64,000 nt of DNA from assembly GCF_905475345.1 (NCBI RefSeq), contig NC_066587.1, positions 2,679,570 to 2,743,569 on the forward strand, written 5' to 3'. Positions 1-12,062 of this stretch are shown piece after piece (the first letter of the stretch is position 1; every line of letters begins with the position of its first letter). The notes under the pieces are model-generated. The model did not search any database. It was not told the DNA's origin and was given only the letters and a program-made list of their open reading frames with translations. The position numbers were made by a program, and so were the translations under genes. This DNA comes from Vespula vulgaris (Eukaryota; Arthropoda; Insecta; Hymenoptera; Vespidae).

Positions 1-18
1 TCTCTTTTTCAATATACA

Positions 19-99
<81 letters not shown>

Positions 100-1149
100 G
101 TCTCTCTTTCTCCAACTTCCCCACGAAATTGAATGCAGCGTGGCGGCATGAGAATGAAAGTACAATATGGATACCAATATCCTCGGCACTTCTTCATACC
201 CCGTTCGAAAAGTGGATACCAATCTACCTTGAATATTTACAGGAAAAGTCCCCGTATACGTAAAGCCAAATGGTACGATATTTAGTTTTAAAGATTACAA
301 TGGTATATTGTATAGTATTATCTTTATAAATCGACGAGTGTACTCTCTCTCTCTCTCTCTCTCTTTCTTTTTCCTCTCGTTCTCTTTCTTTATCGATTTT
401 CTTTTAAATTAAAAAGAGAGAGAAAGAAGAACTTACGGAAAAGATCCACGATCGTTTCAATCGTACAAAATGATTTTCATTCAAACGAATCCAGACGGAT
501 TCGTTCGAATTCCATCGTACAGATAATCTCCTTTTTAACATTGAATCGGATTTCTTTCGGACGTGGACACGTACATTTAAATAGTTATATTATTTCACGG
601 TCTTTTAAACATTAAGAAGATACCCATACATATGTATCGATTCTATCAGCCAATCTAACGTCAGAGAACTGTGGGAATATATTTTAACGGACGTCGTTGG
701 CTCGTTCGAGGATCATCAATTCGTTCGTCGTTAAAACGAAATACGTCGTCGATCAAGGTGTGCCTAACCAACACACACACACACACACACACATTATATA
801 TACACGTACACGTATTCATATACACTATGCTAGAGAGAAACATAGAACGATGGATACAGGTAGACACGAAAGTGCAGGAAATGGGCCGTAGAATGTCCTT
901 TAGGATTCATCGAGCGCTTTCGTCCTACGAGAAAGTAGAGACTCCTGGCAAAGTCGAGTATGTAGTAGAACGTGAGCTTGGTGTTCCTCGTGTTTCTCCC
1001 TTAGGCAACTTATCTTCATTTCGTGAGACGGAAAAGGAAACGTCTGCTTTCTCATCCTCGCTTGTCACCTATTCTCTTGAATTATGTATATCTCCTTTAC
1101 GCAGGCGCAAACGCAACTCAAAAGCAACCTACCGAAACTTAAAGGAATG

Positions 1150-1150
<1 letters not shown>
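1..1150. other. Gene-free stretch, microsatellite-flanked
   Basis: Apart from the array at the very start it holds a (CT)11 at 343-365 and an (AC)11 at 771-793. A plus-strand open frame (671-1204) crosses the AC repeat and ends in a (TTAC) repeat; it shows no domain and is not called. No other feature seen. Confidence 0.6.
19..97. repeat. Compound microsatellite (TATC)9-(TA)21
   Basis: Uninterrupted TATC units to about 56, then pure TA to 97. Confidence 0.97.

Positions 1151-1201
<51 letters not shown>
1151..1201. repeat. (TTAC)n tetranucleotide array, ~13 copies
   Basis: Perfect TTAC/ACTT units. The same motif recurs at 32278-32325 and 58211-58234. Confidence 0.97.
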
Positions 1202-1202
<1 letters not shown>

Positions 1203-1314
1203 GACTTTTGCTGACGTATGCCTGCCCTTTACACTCGGAAAGAAATATATTTTCGACGTATTGCAAACTGGAATTCCTCTTTTGCGATATACGACGTTCA
1301 TTTTCAACCTCATA

Positions 1315-1342
1315 CCACCCACCCACCCACCCACCCACCCAC
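1315..1342. repeat. (CCCA)n array; six GGG runs on the minus strand
   Basis: Six CCC blocks separated by single A. The complementary strand is (TGGG)6, the spacing of very stable parallel three-tier G-quadruplexes. If the region is transcribed as intron of the minus-strand gene, the RNA carries the G-rich version. Confidence 0.9.
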
Positions 1343-2028
1343 TTATTTTTACACACTCGCTCTTTCTCTCTTTTTTTCTTTTTTTAGCTTTTTCGAAAAA
1401 GTCATCTTTGAAAATTTTCTTTCATTAATTTTCGTTTAGCTCAATGTTTTAATTCGTCTTCGATCCTAAAAGATATCTTATCAATGTTACAATGAAATTA
1501 ATTTTATAGCAAGTTTCTATACCTATAGTTAACAATAAATCGATAAAATCATTCTAAAGTTCTATTTTGTTTTTTTTTTTATATTTAACTGTCTTCATTA
1601 ACAGAATAATATAACTTTTTACGAACGTCACGTACATAAATTATACTCAGATAGTATGATACAATTATAAAATAATAATCGATATTGTATCATTTTCTTT
1701 TCTTTTCGTTTCTTTCTCTTCCTTTCTTTTCTGAATACGGAAACACACACACACACGCACACAAGATTTAAGTTGTAGATAGAAACAGTAAATGGCATAG
1801 AACGAAAATTTCTCATGATATCTATAAATGCATGGGACGTGAAAATAAATAAATTTACAAGTATAACGGAGAAAATCGGCCGATTGAAATTTCTTCAAAG
1901 TTTCTGAACGGAATATCTTACTCGACGAATAAAATCTTCTTCCTCGGATAAATATTACCGTCGAAACGTACAATGCAAATTTCTTTCGTTCTCTCATTAA
2001 CCCATTTCCTTTTTCTCCGTTCTTATCC

Positions 2029-2067
<39 letters not shown>

Positions 2068-2534
2068 ATCGTCGTCGTTTCTTAAAGAGAAAGAGAATAC
2101 TTCACTCTCGGCTTACGACTAATGTCCTCCAATACGCTCAGAGTAAAACACCCAGTGGGCCTTTAATCCAATGCCTAGCCAGTTTTCTTCGCGCACATAC
2201 ACACACACACACACATACATTTATATATATATATATACATACACACCAAAACGCAACGAAACAATATTGCTGTGATTTTTCTTCGCGGCGAGAATCATTG
2301 TTTTCACGAGAGATGATGGATAAGCTCGGATTTCTTTCGAGCCGCGTACCTCTTCTCCCAAAGGGAAAAAGAAAACGCGACGTGTACCTACGTTTTCTCT
2401 CGGATCTTTTCTTCCTTCTTCCTTCTTCCTTCTTCCTTCTTCCTTTCGCCCTTATTGCTGCTTATCGCGACGAATCTTAAGCCGTGGCTAACAAACCCTT
2501 CTTGCCCGATGGATATCGCTATATAGGTATATCT
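1343..2534. other. Gene-free AT-rich stretch with small repeats
   Basis: Holds interrupted (AC)n at 1743-1763, (CT)16 at 2031-2062, (AC)9 at 2200-2217 and (TA)8 at 2222-2237. No coding signal recognised. Confidence 0.6.
2411..2445. repeat. Heptamer tandem repeat (CTTCCTT)5
   Basis: Five perfect 7-bp copies, followed by TCG. Confidence 0.9.
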
Positions 2535-2877
2535 GATATTAAAAGAACTAGGAGAGCAAAATAAAGGAAAAAAGGGAAAATAAATAAATAAGAGGAAGGA
2601 AGGACGGGAAAGGAACAAAGGGAAATATGAAAAAAGCTACGCGGACATAAAAAATGAAATATTTTCTGTCCACCTTACTATCTTTGTCAAACTTTGATAT
2701 TAAAAGAAGTAGGAGCGAATAATAAAGGAAGAAGGAAAAATAAATAAATAAATAAATAAATAAAAAGAAACGGGATAAAAAAAAGAGAGAGGAGATATTA
2801 AAAAAGAATAAAAATGAAACAATGCGAACGTAAAAACGAAATATTGTCTATCTATCTATCTATCTATCTCTATCTAA

Positions 2878-2880
<3 letters not shown>
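2535..2880. repeat. Diverged tandem duplication, period ~161 bp
   Basis: The copy at 2535-2695 and the copy from 2696 share in order gatattaaaagaa-taggag, an ataaagga run, (AAAT)n, GCG-AC-TAAAAA, GAAATATT-TCT and a terminal AACTTT. In the second copy the AAAT run has grown and the region after GAAATATTGTCT has become a (CTAT) array. Confidence 0.8.

Positions 2881-2924
<44 letters not shown>
2848..2924. repeat. (CTAT)7 followed by (TC)22
   Basis: Compound array at the end of the second duplication copy. Confidence 0.95.
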
Positions 2925-2932
<8 letters not shown>

Positions 2933-3084
2933 ACTCCCTCTCTCTTGCAGTCGAATTACAGTCGCCTCGTTTCTTACAATCTTTTTTACTAACATTTTAT
3001 TTCCCTTCGCGTTCCTCGTTACCATACGTATTTCCTTTTCTCTCTGTAAAAGATTACTTTTCCTCATTAAGAGAGACGCGATGT

Positions 3085-4809
3085 TCTCTCTCTCTCTCTC
3101 TCTCTCTCTCTGTTCCTTAATGTGCCCCAGTCGTACGAAAGAAGCAAGTGTGTTTAAACGAAGAAAAATAATTAAAAAAAAGTAAAGAATTAAATTATTC
3201 GTTAGAATAATGTTACCTGATTTTTCTTTTATTAACTAAGCGAAACATTTGGAATTGTCCCTTCCGCCACTACCCCTATGACCCCATGAAAAACCCAAAA
3301 ATAAAATTGTTTAAAAGAGCTTAATGATCTTAACGCTAGTACATTGATGCATTCAATGAACTAATTACGTTCAATGAAATAAATCACTTGAAATTTTCTT
3401 CCGTAAAGGTAGAAAAAGAAATGAATGAAAAAATTACGGATGACTTGTTCGAAGAGAATTTTGTTTTAATTGGAGCTTTTTTTTTCTTTTCTCTTTTTTT
3501 CAAATCGTTTTTTAAATCATTACAAAAAAAAACAAAAAAGAAAGAAGAAGAAGAAGAAGAAGAGAAATAAGAGAAGGAAAGAAAAGAAAATGAGCGATAT
3601 AAGCATTTATAACTGGAGTCTCTTCGCAAAGCGTCTCCGTAAAGATAACTCTTACTACTTAGACGCGAGCCATTTTCCAAAGTACGGAACGCTTAACGAC
3701 CTTTCTGTCCCGATCCTAGATCGTTCCATTAGCCCTGGAACACGCTCAACTACGACGCTTACCTTGCGCTTTCCTATCCCTTAGTTACAACAACGTACAT
3801 CGATAAAGCGACCTTTACGATCCGTCGCTTCGCCACCGATGCACTTTCGATGTTCTAAAAACGAGAGAACGTGAAGACGATGACACAATCTAAGAAGAAG
3901 AAAATCTATATCGATGAAATAATAAATATATATATGTATATTTATTTATTTATTTATTTATTTATTCATATTTTCTCATCTATATATTATATATATGTAT
4001 ATTTATGTATATATTGTACGAATATATCTATATATAGAGAATTTCGTACATGAGAGTGTTTAAACGTGTCGCGAAGAATATCGAGAAAGAAAAAAAAAAA
4101 GCTTTATCCACGAAATCGATTAGATCAAACTTTTCCGTTCTAGAAGTAAACTCGACAAGAACGAAACACGTAAGTAACTTCTTCGAAGAATATCGTAAAC
4201 GTTATTATCCATTTCGATGAAACTTTATCTTCGGAAGCCGATTAGATCCTTTTTACCTGCTTTTTTTTCTTCTTTTCATTTCTTCTTTCTTTTCTTTTCT
4301 TTTTCTATTTTTTTCTTTCTTTTCTTTCTTTTCTTTTCTCTTCTTTCTTTTTTTTTTCACGAACTCCAAGCAATTATAAAGTTTTACGAATAGATAAGTA
4401 TGCATTTATATATATATATGTATACATATATATATAGATATATATATATGTACATACGTGGGTATAAACGACAATATGTGCGAATATCATTCGTACTTAA
4501 TGAAATTACTTAAAAGTTCTAAATCTCCTTATAGAGAAAAAGATGGAGAAGAAAAAGGAAACAAAATTATTTGTAAAATTAATCAAACCGTCACACTTAT
4601 TCATCTATCTGTGTATACTTATTATTATTAATATTCTTATTAATATTATTACTTTTATATTTATTACTATTATATCGTCGAAATTAAATTGAAAGTTAGT
4701 TATGAATTGAAAAACCATCTTCGGAAGTGCGAGATTATTAAATCGTCAAAGTCGAAATGTTCCAGAAGAAATACGTTCGCGATTCCTTCGGATTTTAAAA
4801 GGAATGAGT

Positions 4810-4812
<3 letters not shown>
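3085..4812. other. Gene-free stretch rich in poly-T, poly-A and TA
   Basis: Contains (CT)13 at 3085-3111, a GAA run at 3542-3565, (TTTA)n near 3940-3965, poly-T/CTTT near 4260-4360 and TA/TGTA runs at 4408-4450. No gene, RNA or element recognised. Confidence 0.6.

Positions 4813-4866
<54 letters not shown>
4813..4866. repeat. (GA)27 array
   Basis: Pure GA. Confidence 0.97.
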
Positions 4867-4873
<7 letters not shown>

Positions 4874-5554
4874 CAGATAGACAGTAGAAAGTAGAGAGTA
4901 GAGAAGGTGAAAACGTCCGGTCTAAGTCTGACCGGATTTAGTCTTTCTTTCCTTCTCCATCTCCATTCAGCCTTCATCGAACCTTTACTTTCATCGGCTT
5001 TAAAGAAGATTTTCGAAGCATGCACCAGTTACGCTCGAATGGTGTGGATTCGATACCTCGACGAAGCTCCTTTCAAGAAAGACGTGCCATATCCCACGAG
5101 AGTACCGAGATTGCTTCGTCCGCGAAGATGATTGACGATCGAATCGAGCGATCCTGCTCCTCCTTTAATTCCCACAGAGTCACGCTCGAAAAAGTCACCA
5201 AAAAATCTCCAAACGAGATCCTCGATCTTCCTTCTGGATAAAAACGAACTTATTACCGAACCGTCCCGGACCGACACAACCTCCGTGCCGATTAATTGTT
5301 CTCGTAAATCAACCTTTTTATTTTATTTCTATTTTTCTTTTTTTTTTCTTTCTTCTTTTCTACTTTTAGTTTTCAGTTTTCTCTTTGGATTTTTATTAAT
5401 TTATTTCTTATTTTCTTTCTTTCTTTCTTTCTTTCTTTCTTTTCCGTCAAAAAGAAGGTAAGTGCTCGATAAGTTGTAAAAATGTCTTTGTTATCAGATC
5501 TTTTCGATTTTTCTTTCTATTTTTATCCTTTCACGATCATTTTATTTATACTTC

Positions 5555-5556
<2 letters not shown>
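4867..5556. other. Gene-free stretch, moderately GC-rich then (CTTT)n
   Basis: 4900-5290 is non-repetitive and near-balanced in composition, with short open frames on both strands but no convincing exon. A CTTT run at 5413-5442 is followed by AAG|GTAAGT, a donor-like sequence with no plausible exon before it. Confidence 0.5.

Positions 5557-5595
<39 letters not shown>
5557..5595. repeat. (TA)19 array
   Basis: Pure TA. Confidence 0.97.
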
Positions 5596-5598
<3 letters not shown>

Positions 5599-5994
5599 TT
5601 TATGATTAAAATAAAAGAATAGGGAAAAAGAAAAATGCGAGAAAAATAGAATACAGCCTTCACTAATATATATTGAGAAACAAGAAATTGATAAAGATCG
5701 CTTAAATCCAACTGACTGAAAGCGATACGCAACGTAAACGTATAAAAAAGAAGAATGAAAAAAAAAAGGATTAAAATCCTCGACCATTTTTTCGTGTTTT
5801 TATTTTTATTTATATTTATTCATTTGATTTTATTTCATTTTATTATTTTCCTTCCTTTCTCTCTCTCTGTCTCTCCCTCTCCCTCTCTCTCTTTATATCG
5901 CCGATTCATCTCAATAACGTTTTTCGCTGTTTTTATGCCAGTGGAGAAGGATAACATCGAATAGAAAATTGAAATAAAAAGTGAAATTCTCTGC

Positions 5995-6054
5995 GTAAGT
6001 CCAACCACGGTACGAAATTTTCATTGGTTTCTAGCCACTGTGGTTAGGATTTTT
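5995..6054 (+). ncRNA. Imperfect ~60-nt hairpin of miRNA-precursor size
   Basis: The arm around gtccaaccacggt (5999-6011) pairs with the arm around actgtggttaggat (6037-6050). AACCAC pairs with GTGGTT, continued outward by TCC/GGA and AA/TT with one bulged A, and inward by GGT/ACT and GAAA/TTTC. The sequence is unique and repeat-poor. It does not match a miRNA that I recognise; the GTGGTTAG word also occurs in miR-34, but there it is on the other arm. Structure alone does not establish expression. Confidence 0.2.
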
Positions 6055-6773
6055 ATGATGGCACACACATCGGACGCAGTGAACGCATCGATCATTTGAT
6101 TCGTACGTGTGTTAATGTGTGTGTGTTTCCTCCTCTTCTTCTTCCTCGTTACTCCTCCTCTTGGTGACATTTATCTTTTTCTTCTTTCTTTTTTTTTTAT
6201 TTTTATATTTTTTATATATTTCTTTTTACGAGCAATTTACGAAACACGAGTGAACGTTCGTTAACGAGCTACAAAGTCTAAACATCACATATTTCTAAAT
6301 AGTACCTTTACACACACGCACACACATATACATATGTACATACATGTATATATGTACATATATATATATATATGTACATATATACATACGTTATATATAT
6401 ATATATATATAAAATATGTACGTACGTATATAAATTTCCTTGCATATTTTTAAAGTGTTAACGCAGTCATTTTTAAATCGACACAGTAGTTAAACGTCTC
6501 TACTAATTGACTTTCTCTTTCTCTCTCTTGTATATACGTACAAACCACAGACACGTACACATACACATACACAGAAAGAGAGAAAGAGAGAGAGAGAGAG
6601 AGAGATACGCTTTCTTCTATACACGGCACGTGCAGCGATGCAGCTGTTACAAAATTTAACTGAGCTCCACGGCGAAGTTCGGTGTTTGCCAAGATTTGCT
6701 CAAACCAGGCTTTATATCTTGTACACACGCTGAGATCGCGATGCGGCAGGTGCACGAGCTAATACGATAAGAG

Positions 6774-6779
<6 letters not shown>
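6055..6779. other. Gene-free; TA/TGTACA repeats then unique DNA
   Basis: 6311-6430 alternates CA, TA and TGTACA words. (GA)11 at 6585-6605. 6610-6770 is unique with balanced composition and no exon signals that I could confirm. Confidence 0.55.
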
Positions 6780-6855
<76 letters not shown>

Positions 6856-6886
6856 GTAGATAGATAGATAGATAGATAGATAGAGA
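6780..6886. repeat. Compound (GA)36-(TAGA)8 array
   Basis: About 73 bp of pure GA followed by TAGA tetramers. Confidence 0.97.
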
Positions 6887-7751
6887 GATGAGGATAAAGA
6901 GAACAGCAAGTGACCCAGATTGAATTTAATTGCCCTTACACGTACGATTGAACCTTGATAACTTGATAGTAAGCAAAAGCCAAGGAATACTGTTCTTCCT
7001 ATCTATAGTCAGAACGAAGAGGTGCGATAAGTGGCCCATTACGATCGATCGAAATATTTCAATTGGAAAATGTAAGACAAGTAATAAGTATTTTTTAAAT
7101 AGAATTCTAACGAAAATATTCAAAGAGTAGAATTATTTAATTCAAAATGATAATCGATCGAACGTATCCATAGAAGATAAATAATTACTGATAATTAGAG
7201 ATCGAATTTTCGAATTCGAATATAAATTATTCTCAGCTAAGGATTTTGATAGGACGCTAGTGGTGATGATGATGAAGGGAGACAGGGGGGTAAAATAAAC
7301 GAAAACGATCTTATATATACGAGAAATCTCTGTTTCTGAGATCAAAGAAGAAAAAAAAAACAGAAAAAAAGAAGAAGAAGAAGAAGCAAGAAACAAAAAA
7401 GATCAAAAGAAAAGAAGGAAAGGCAAAGAAAAAGAGACTAGAGGAGTTCGGTCCAAGAGTAATAATACCTATGGTGAGATTCTCTCGAAGGACTCGTTGG
7501 CCAGCTGTTGGCTAAGATAACTTACCCGTCGAGAGAAAAGAAGAAAGGTTGCTTGTTTCAAAGGTAAGCTGCTATATCTAGGTATACAATAGCTAAAACC
7601 GACCCAAAAAAAAGAAAAAGGAAAAGAAAAAAAGAAAAAGAGGAAGAAAAAGACGATCTTTTAGGAAAAGGAAGAATGAGAGGAAAAGAGAAAAAAATAG
7701 ATCGGGGATTGAGAATACGAGAGAGAGAAAGAGAAAGAGTGAGATAGAGAC

Positions 7752-7787
<36 letters not shown>

Positions 7788-8141
7788 CTCGTTTCGAGAA
7801 AACGGTTTGCTAGATTGGAGATGGTTACGTCGAGTCTAACGCGGGAAATACGATCCACCGAATATCTTTCTCACCGAGATAACGTCTACGAGAATCGACC
7901 CTTAACCTCTCTTCTTCTCCGTTTCCATTCTAGTACACCCACTCGTATCTTTCCTGTTTGGCCTGACGTTTACGCGAATTCTACTTCGCCCAATGACAGC
8001 TGCTAGACTCGCAGCCCTTGTTTGCCGAGCTTATAATGGATCTGGTTGCATGTGCGTACTGTGTCGCCCGTATTGGGTATATATGCCGTATATCCGACTC
8101 TTGCTTTATATGTCGTGTATATATGCGTGTGTATATACATG

Positions 8142-8145
<4 letters not shown>
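6887..8145. other. Gene-free stretch
   Basis: Unique AT-rich sequence to ~7300, purine-rich A/G stretches at 7340-7430 and 7610-7700, (GA)n at 7761-7788, then unique DNA to ~8100 with balanced composition. No exon with matching splice sites found. Confidence 0.55.

Positions 8146-8191
<46 letters not shown>
8146..8191. repeat. (TA)23 array
   Basis: Pure TA abutting a short GA run. Confidence 0.97.
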
Positions 8192-8193
<2 letters not shown>

Positions 8194-11100
8194 AGAGAGA
8201 AAGGGAAATTCGTGTAGATACTCGAGTCGATTCACATCGGCAAAGGCACTCTGTGCGGTGGTTTGACTCTTGACGCTTATTTGTTCTGACACCGATCCGA
8301 TCCTTGTTGTCTTCGATGAGGTTTAACCATGAGTCCATCGACGATCACCAAACCATTCCAATCTATCATTTCGAACGTCGCTTTAACGTCCTTCTAAGAA
8401 CGTAATAGATCATTATTCTTTTATTATTGGATATATCCCATATACAATATTATACAAGTCTATTCGGATATCTAAATGGATAACAATGAAACTTGACATT
8501 TTTCTTCTGGTTTTATATTTATAGGATAAATAGATTTTAGATATATCGATTTATATTAACATCGATCATCAAAAAATTTAATATCTATTTCGATGCTCGA
8601 ATTGAAGAACGTCTTAAATGTCATCGAATATTTTCCCTCCCCCCTTCTCTCTCTCTCTCTCTCTCTTTCTCTTTCTTTCTTTCTTTTTTTCTCTTTCTTT
8701 CCCCTCCCCCTCTCACTCTCTCTGTCTCTCTTTCTCTTAATAAATTGAAAACGATAAAGTTTATCGTGGACGATAAAACTTTGCGAACGACGAGCCACGT
8801 GTACCTACGACTCTTTCGATATTTATCGATTCTTTTACGCTTTCACGGAAAAACGATTTCACGACTTCTTTCACAGGATATGTTCCAATGGAATGGAGGA
8901 AATAAGATTGAAAGATGTCGGCTTGTGTATATCTCTTGTCTATGTGTATGTCTATCTCTAGATATTCGAATAATTTCATAAATTATTGTTACTCCTTTGA
9001 TTGTAAAAGAACGAATATACGATTTATTGGCATCGTGTTAACTTTAAACGAATCTTCCCACGTTAAAGGCATTAGTAACGAAGGATTTGAAATTAAATCC
9101 GCTTTTAGAATCGACGTAATGCTTTGCGGATACATATTTTGTGATATCACTGGGGCCATTATCCTAAAAAGAGAAAAAGAGAAATTACGCAATTACGATA
9201 GATAAATCTAGATGAACATTTCGAATTATAGTCATGCCGTTCATTCAGCATGATAGTCGTGAACTTTTAATACACTCCTTCTTCCTTTTATCCTTTTTTA
9301 TATTGTTCTTTTTTATTTTTTTCTTTTTTTTTTTGTCTTCTTTTACGAGCTACGACATTCGCCATATTTTACGAATAATAATTTATTTTCTTAATGTACG
9401 AAGGTTAAGTATGAAACATCGTAACGCGGTTCCGTATAGTACTTACCCATACGTAAGTATGTATGTATGTATATATGTATGTACATATACGATGATCGCA
9501 TACGATAAATTCGATATCCTGGCAAATACATTTTCAAATTTTCTTTCATCCTTCAAAGAGAAATTCGCTTTACTTGTAATCCCAGAAATGTAAGGTACCT
9601 TACCTAGACGTTATTCAAATAATACGTTGCTCGTATGATTTTTGAAATAACATTGAACTACTCCAGTGAAATTTTATTTTAAGCAAGGAACAAAGAAACC
9701 AAAGGAATTTTCATTTGCACTGTTAAGTCGATGAATTTTTACGTGTGCACGTAGATACATAAGATTTCGAAAGGTTGAAAGGTTAATATTTGACTTTCAT
9801 TAATTCCATGAAAAAAAAAAAAAAAAAGAAAAAAGAAGAAAAAAGAAAAATAAAGAAAGAACAGTAAAAAAAAAAATATCTACGTTAATTATGGAATAAG
9901 AAAACGTTGACTCCAAAGTATAAGTACTTATCTCTCTCTCTCTCTCTCTTCTCTGAACCCTAAGTTGACTTTACGACGATGTTGAAAGTTAACGAAGTTA
10001 CGTCCTATGCTTATCAATCTATTCTTCTTCAACCTCCCGTACCCTATACATAATTTATGGTTCTTTATCGCAAAAAAATTTCGTCTGCCGACTTCTTTTG
10101 CGCGAAGGGAGTAATTAATGGCTGCCGTTTATTAAAGCCTGTCCAACCCTCTCGTTGTTGATCCGGCGATTTCAATGAAGAATCTATGTAACTATCTCCT
10201 TCTCTTTCTCTCTACCATCCTTTTATCTATCTATCTCATTCTTTCTTTCTTTCTATCTTTTCTTTCTTTCTTTCTTTCTTTCTTATCGTCATAAAACTCA
10301 TTGCTTGACTTTTTAAACGTTTCTTGCTTCCTCCCGCTACTAGAAAACTACCTTAGAGCGACCTTATTACATGACTCATAGATTTTCCGAGGATCGTTTT
10401 ATTCCTTGTTCGGTGAACACAATGCGGCACGATTCTGATATAGAAAGTGAAAGAGAGAGAGAGAGAGAAAGAGAGAGATACTCACTACCCCCATCTCTCT
10501 CCCCCTCTACCCCACCTACTTTCTCATTACTTGCCCGAGTTCTTTTCAAGGCACGACTAATCGATCGTGTTAACTACCACCAGAGTCACTCTTCTCCCAA
10601 CCAGCTTTGTTCCTTTGTTTTAAAGTGTAAAAGAGATCAATGAGAAAAAAAGAGAGAAAAAGACATGAAACATATATACGATAAAGTTGCGAAAAGAGTG
10701 GAATGATAAGAGAAGTACTTTTTAATTTTATTAAATGTTTCTAAAGAGAGCGAATCGCATAATTAGTTGCTATATGATATTGGATCGTTCGAGTTAAGAT
10801 CTGATCGGATATAACGAATAATAAATGAAGAGAAACTGCGTGATGGTATAGATAGAGGGAGGGGTTGAGAAATAGAGGGTGTTGTGTGGAAATTATCTAT
10901 AAATGGTATTAATCCATAGAAAATACATGGGTAAAACGATCGAATCGATCTATCCAGGAAAATTCTACGAGAGAACCAGGAGCAACAACAAAGCTCGACG
11001 CCATAATTCATGACAGGAAATGTTCGTTCCCATTTCGAGATGCATATATCGAGAAAGCACGGACTTTGCACGCAATCGAAGGCACTCGAAGGGTACTCGT

Positions 11101-11198
11101 GGCTATCGGGCAAAACGTAATCCAGTTTCATGCGGCGTCGGCAAACCGGCGAGAACGTGAGGAAGGTTCGTTACGCGAAGTGGAGGGTGAGAAGGGTG
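8192..11198. other. Gene-free 3-kb stretch, mostly unique
   Basis: Small arrays: CT/CTTT at 8647-8700, GTAT at 9456-9483, poly-A at 9810-9880, CT at 9931-9950, CTTT at 10241-10284, GA at 10454-10478. Around 10085-10200 is a repeat-poor block (gtaattaatggctgccg) of the kind often conserved outside exons. The 10763-11131 open frame is listed separately. Confidence 0.5.
10763..11131 (-). other. Repeat-free 122-codon open frame, no recognised family
   Basis: Starting at 11131 with MKLDYVLPDSHEYPSSAFDC, it is one of the longest open frames containing no microsatellite and is on the same strand as the signal-peptide exon. The first 65 codons include seven cysteines, with a CCC run. No splice sites frame it and there is no signal peptide or known motif. 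A frame of this size is expected occasionally by chance in 64 kb. Confidence 0.1.
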
Positions 11199-11300
11199 TT
11201 GGTTGGTTGGTTGGTTGGTTGGTTGGTTGGTCGGTTGGTTGGTTGGTTGGTTGGTTGGTTGGTCAGCCGGTTGGTTGGTTGGTCGGGCGGTTGGTTGTTG
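11199..11300. repeat. (TTGG)n array, ~24 units with interruptions
   Basis: GGTT units broken by single changes (GGTC, GCCGG, GGGCGG). The plus strand offers more than 20 GG pairs with TT spacers, a two-tier quadruplex arrangement. It abuts a long purine tract. Confidence 0.95.
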
Positions 11301-11323
11301 GATATGTAGGGTAGGTGGGTGTG

Positions 11324-11480
11324 AAAGATGAAAAAAAAGAAAAATGGAAAAAGAGAAAAAGAAAAAAGAAGAAGAAGAAGAAGAAGAAGAAGAGGAGGAG
11401 GAGGAGAGAGAAAAAGAAAAATAAGAAGAAAAAGAAGAAGAAGAAGAAGAAGAAGAAGAAGAAGAAGAAGAAAGAGAAGG
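11324..11480. repeat. ~150-bp nearly pure purine tract with (GAA)n and (GAG)n
   Basis: A/G only apart from three isolated T, with GAA runs at 11367-11390 and 11425-11470. Mirror symmetry of the GAA parts gives triplex (H-DNA) potential. Confidence 0.9.
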
Positions 11481-11978
11481 CAAGTAGTGAGCAACATGCC
11501 GATATAATAGTGTTCGCGCACGCCATCGGACGATATTGCGAATTATGCGCACGGTAAGTTGCGCCTGAAATCGAGCGAGAAATATAATCGACGCGTTGAC
11601 CTATGAGCGTTGTTCGGTCTCACTGCGTTACCTACCCCTAACTCGAACCTCCACCCCTTTATTCTCCTTCAGCCTCGATAAACAATAATATTGACGTTCA
11701 ACGGAGCGAGAGCAAAAGTGTGCCGAGTGAGCTGACCCAAATTGCTCTGTCTCTTCTTCACTTTGTCTCTCTCTCTCTCTCTCTCTCTCTCAGTCTGTCT
11801 GTCTATCTGTATCTCTATCTCTATCTCATGCGCTTGCACTCGCCCACGCAACCAACTTCTCCCCTCCCCCCTCCAGCATTCGTACATCTAGTCATATATG
11901 TATACAATGTATGGATATAACGCGGACGATAACAAAACCGAAATCGAACGGACATAGACGAGAGAGATACGGATAGAT

Positions 11979-11979
<1 letters not shown>
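11481..11979. other. Gene-free; unique then (CT)n
   Basis: 11500-11720 is unique, with a donor-like CACG|GTAAGT at 11551-11558 lacking a pyrimidine-tract acceptor upstream. (CT)13 at 11766-11791. Confidence 0.5.

Positions 11980-12058
<79 letters not shown>
11980..12058. repeat. Compound (AT)22-(AG)18 array
   Basis: Pure AT to 12022, then pure AG. Confidence 0.97.

Positions 12059-12062
<4 letters not shown>

Noticed and set aside
671..1204. 177-codon plus-strand open frame with ~110 non-repetitive residues
   Set aside because: It starts upstream of an AC repeat (Thr-His run), ends in a TTAC repeat and has no domain; a few frames of this length are expected by chance in 64 kb.
5413..5462. 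AAG|GTAAGT donor after a CTTT repeat
   Set aside because: No plausible exon body; the sequence before it is pure pyrimidine repeat.
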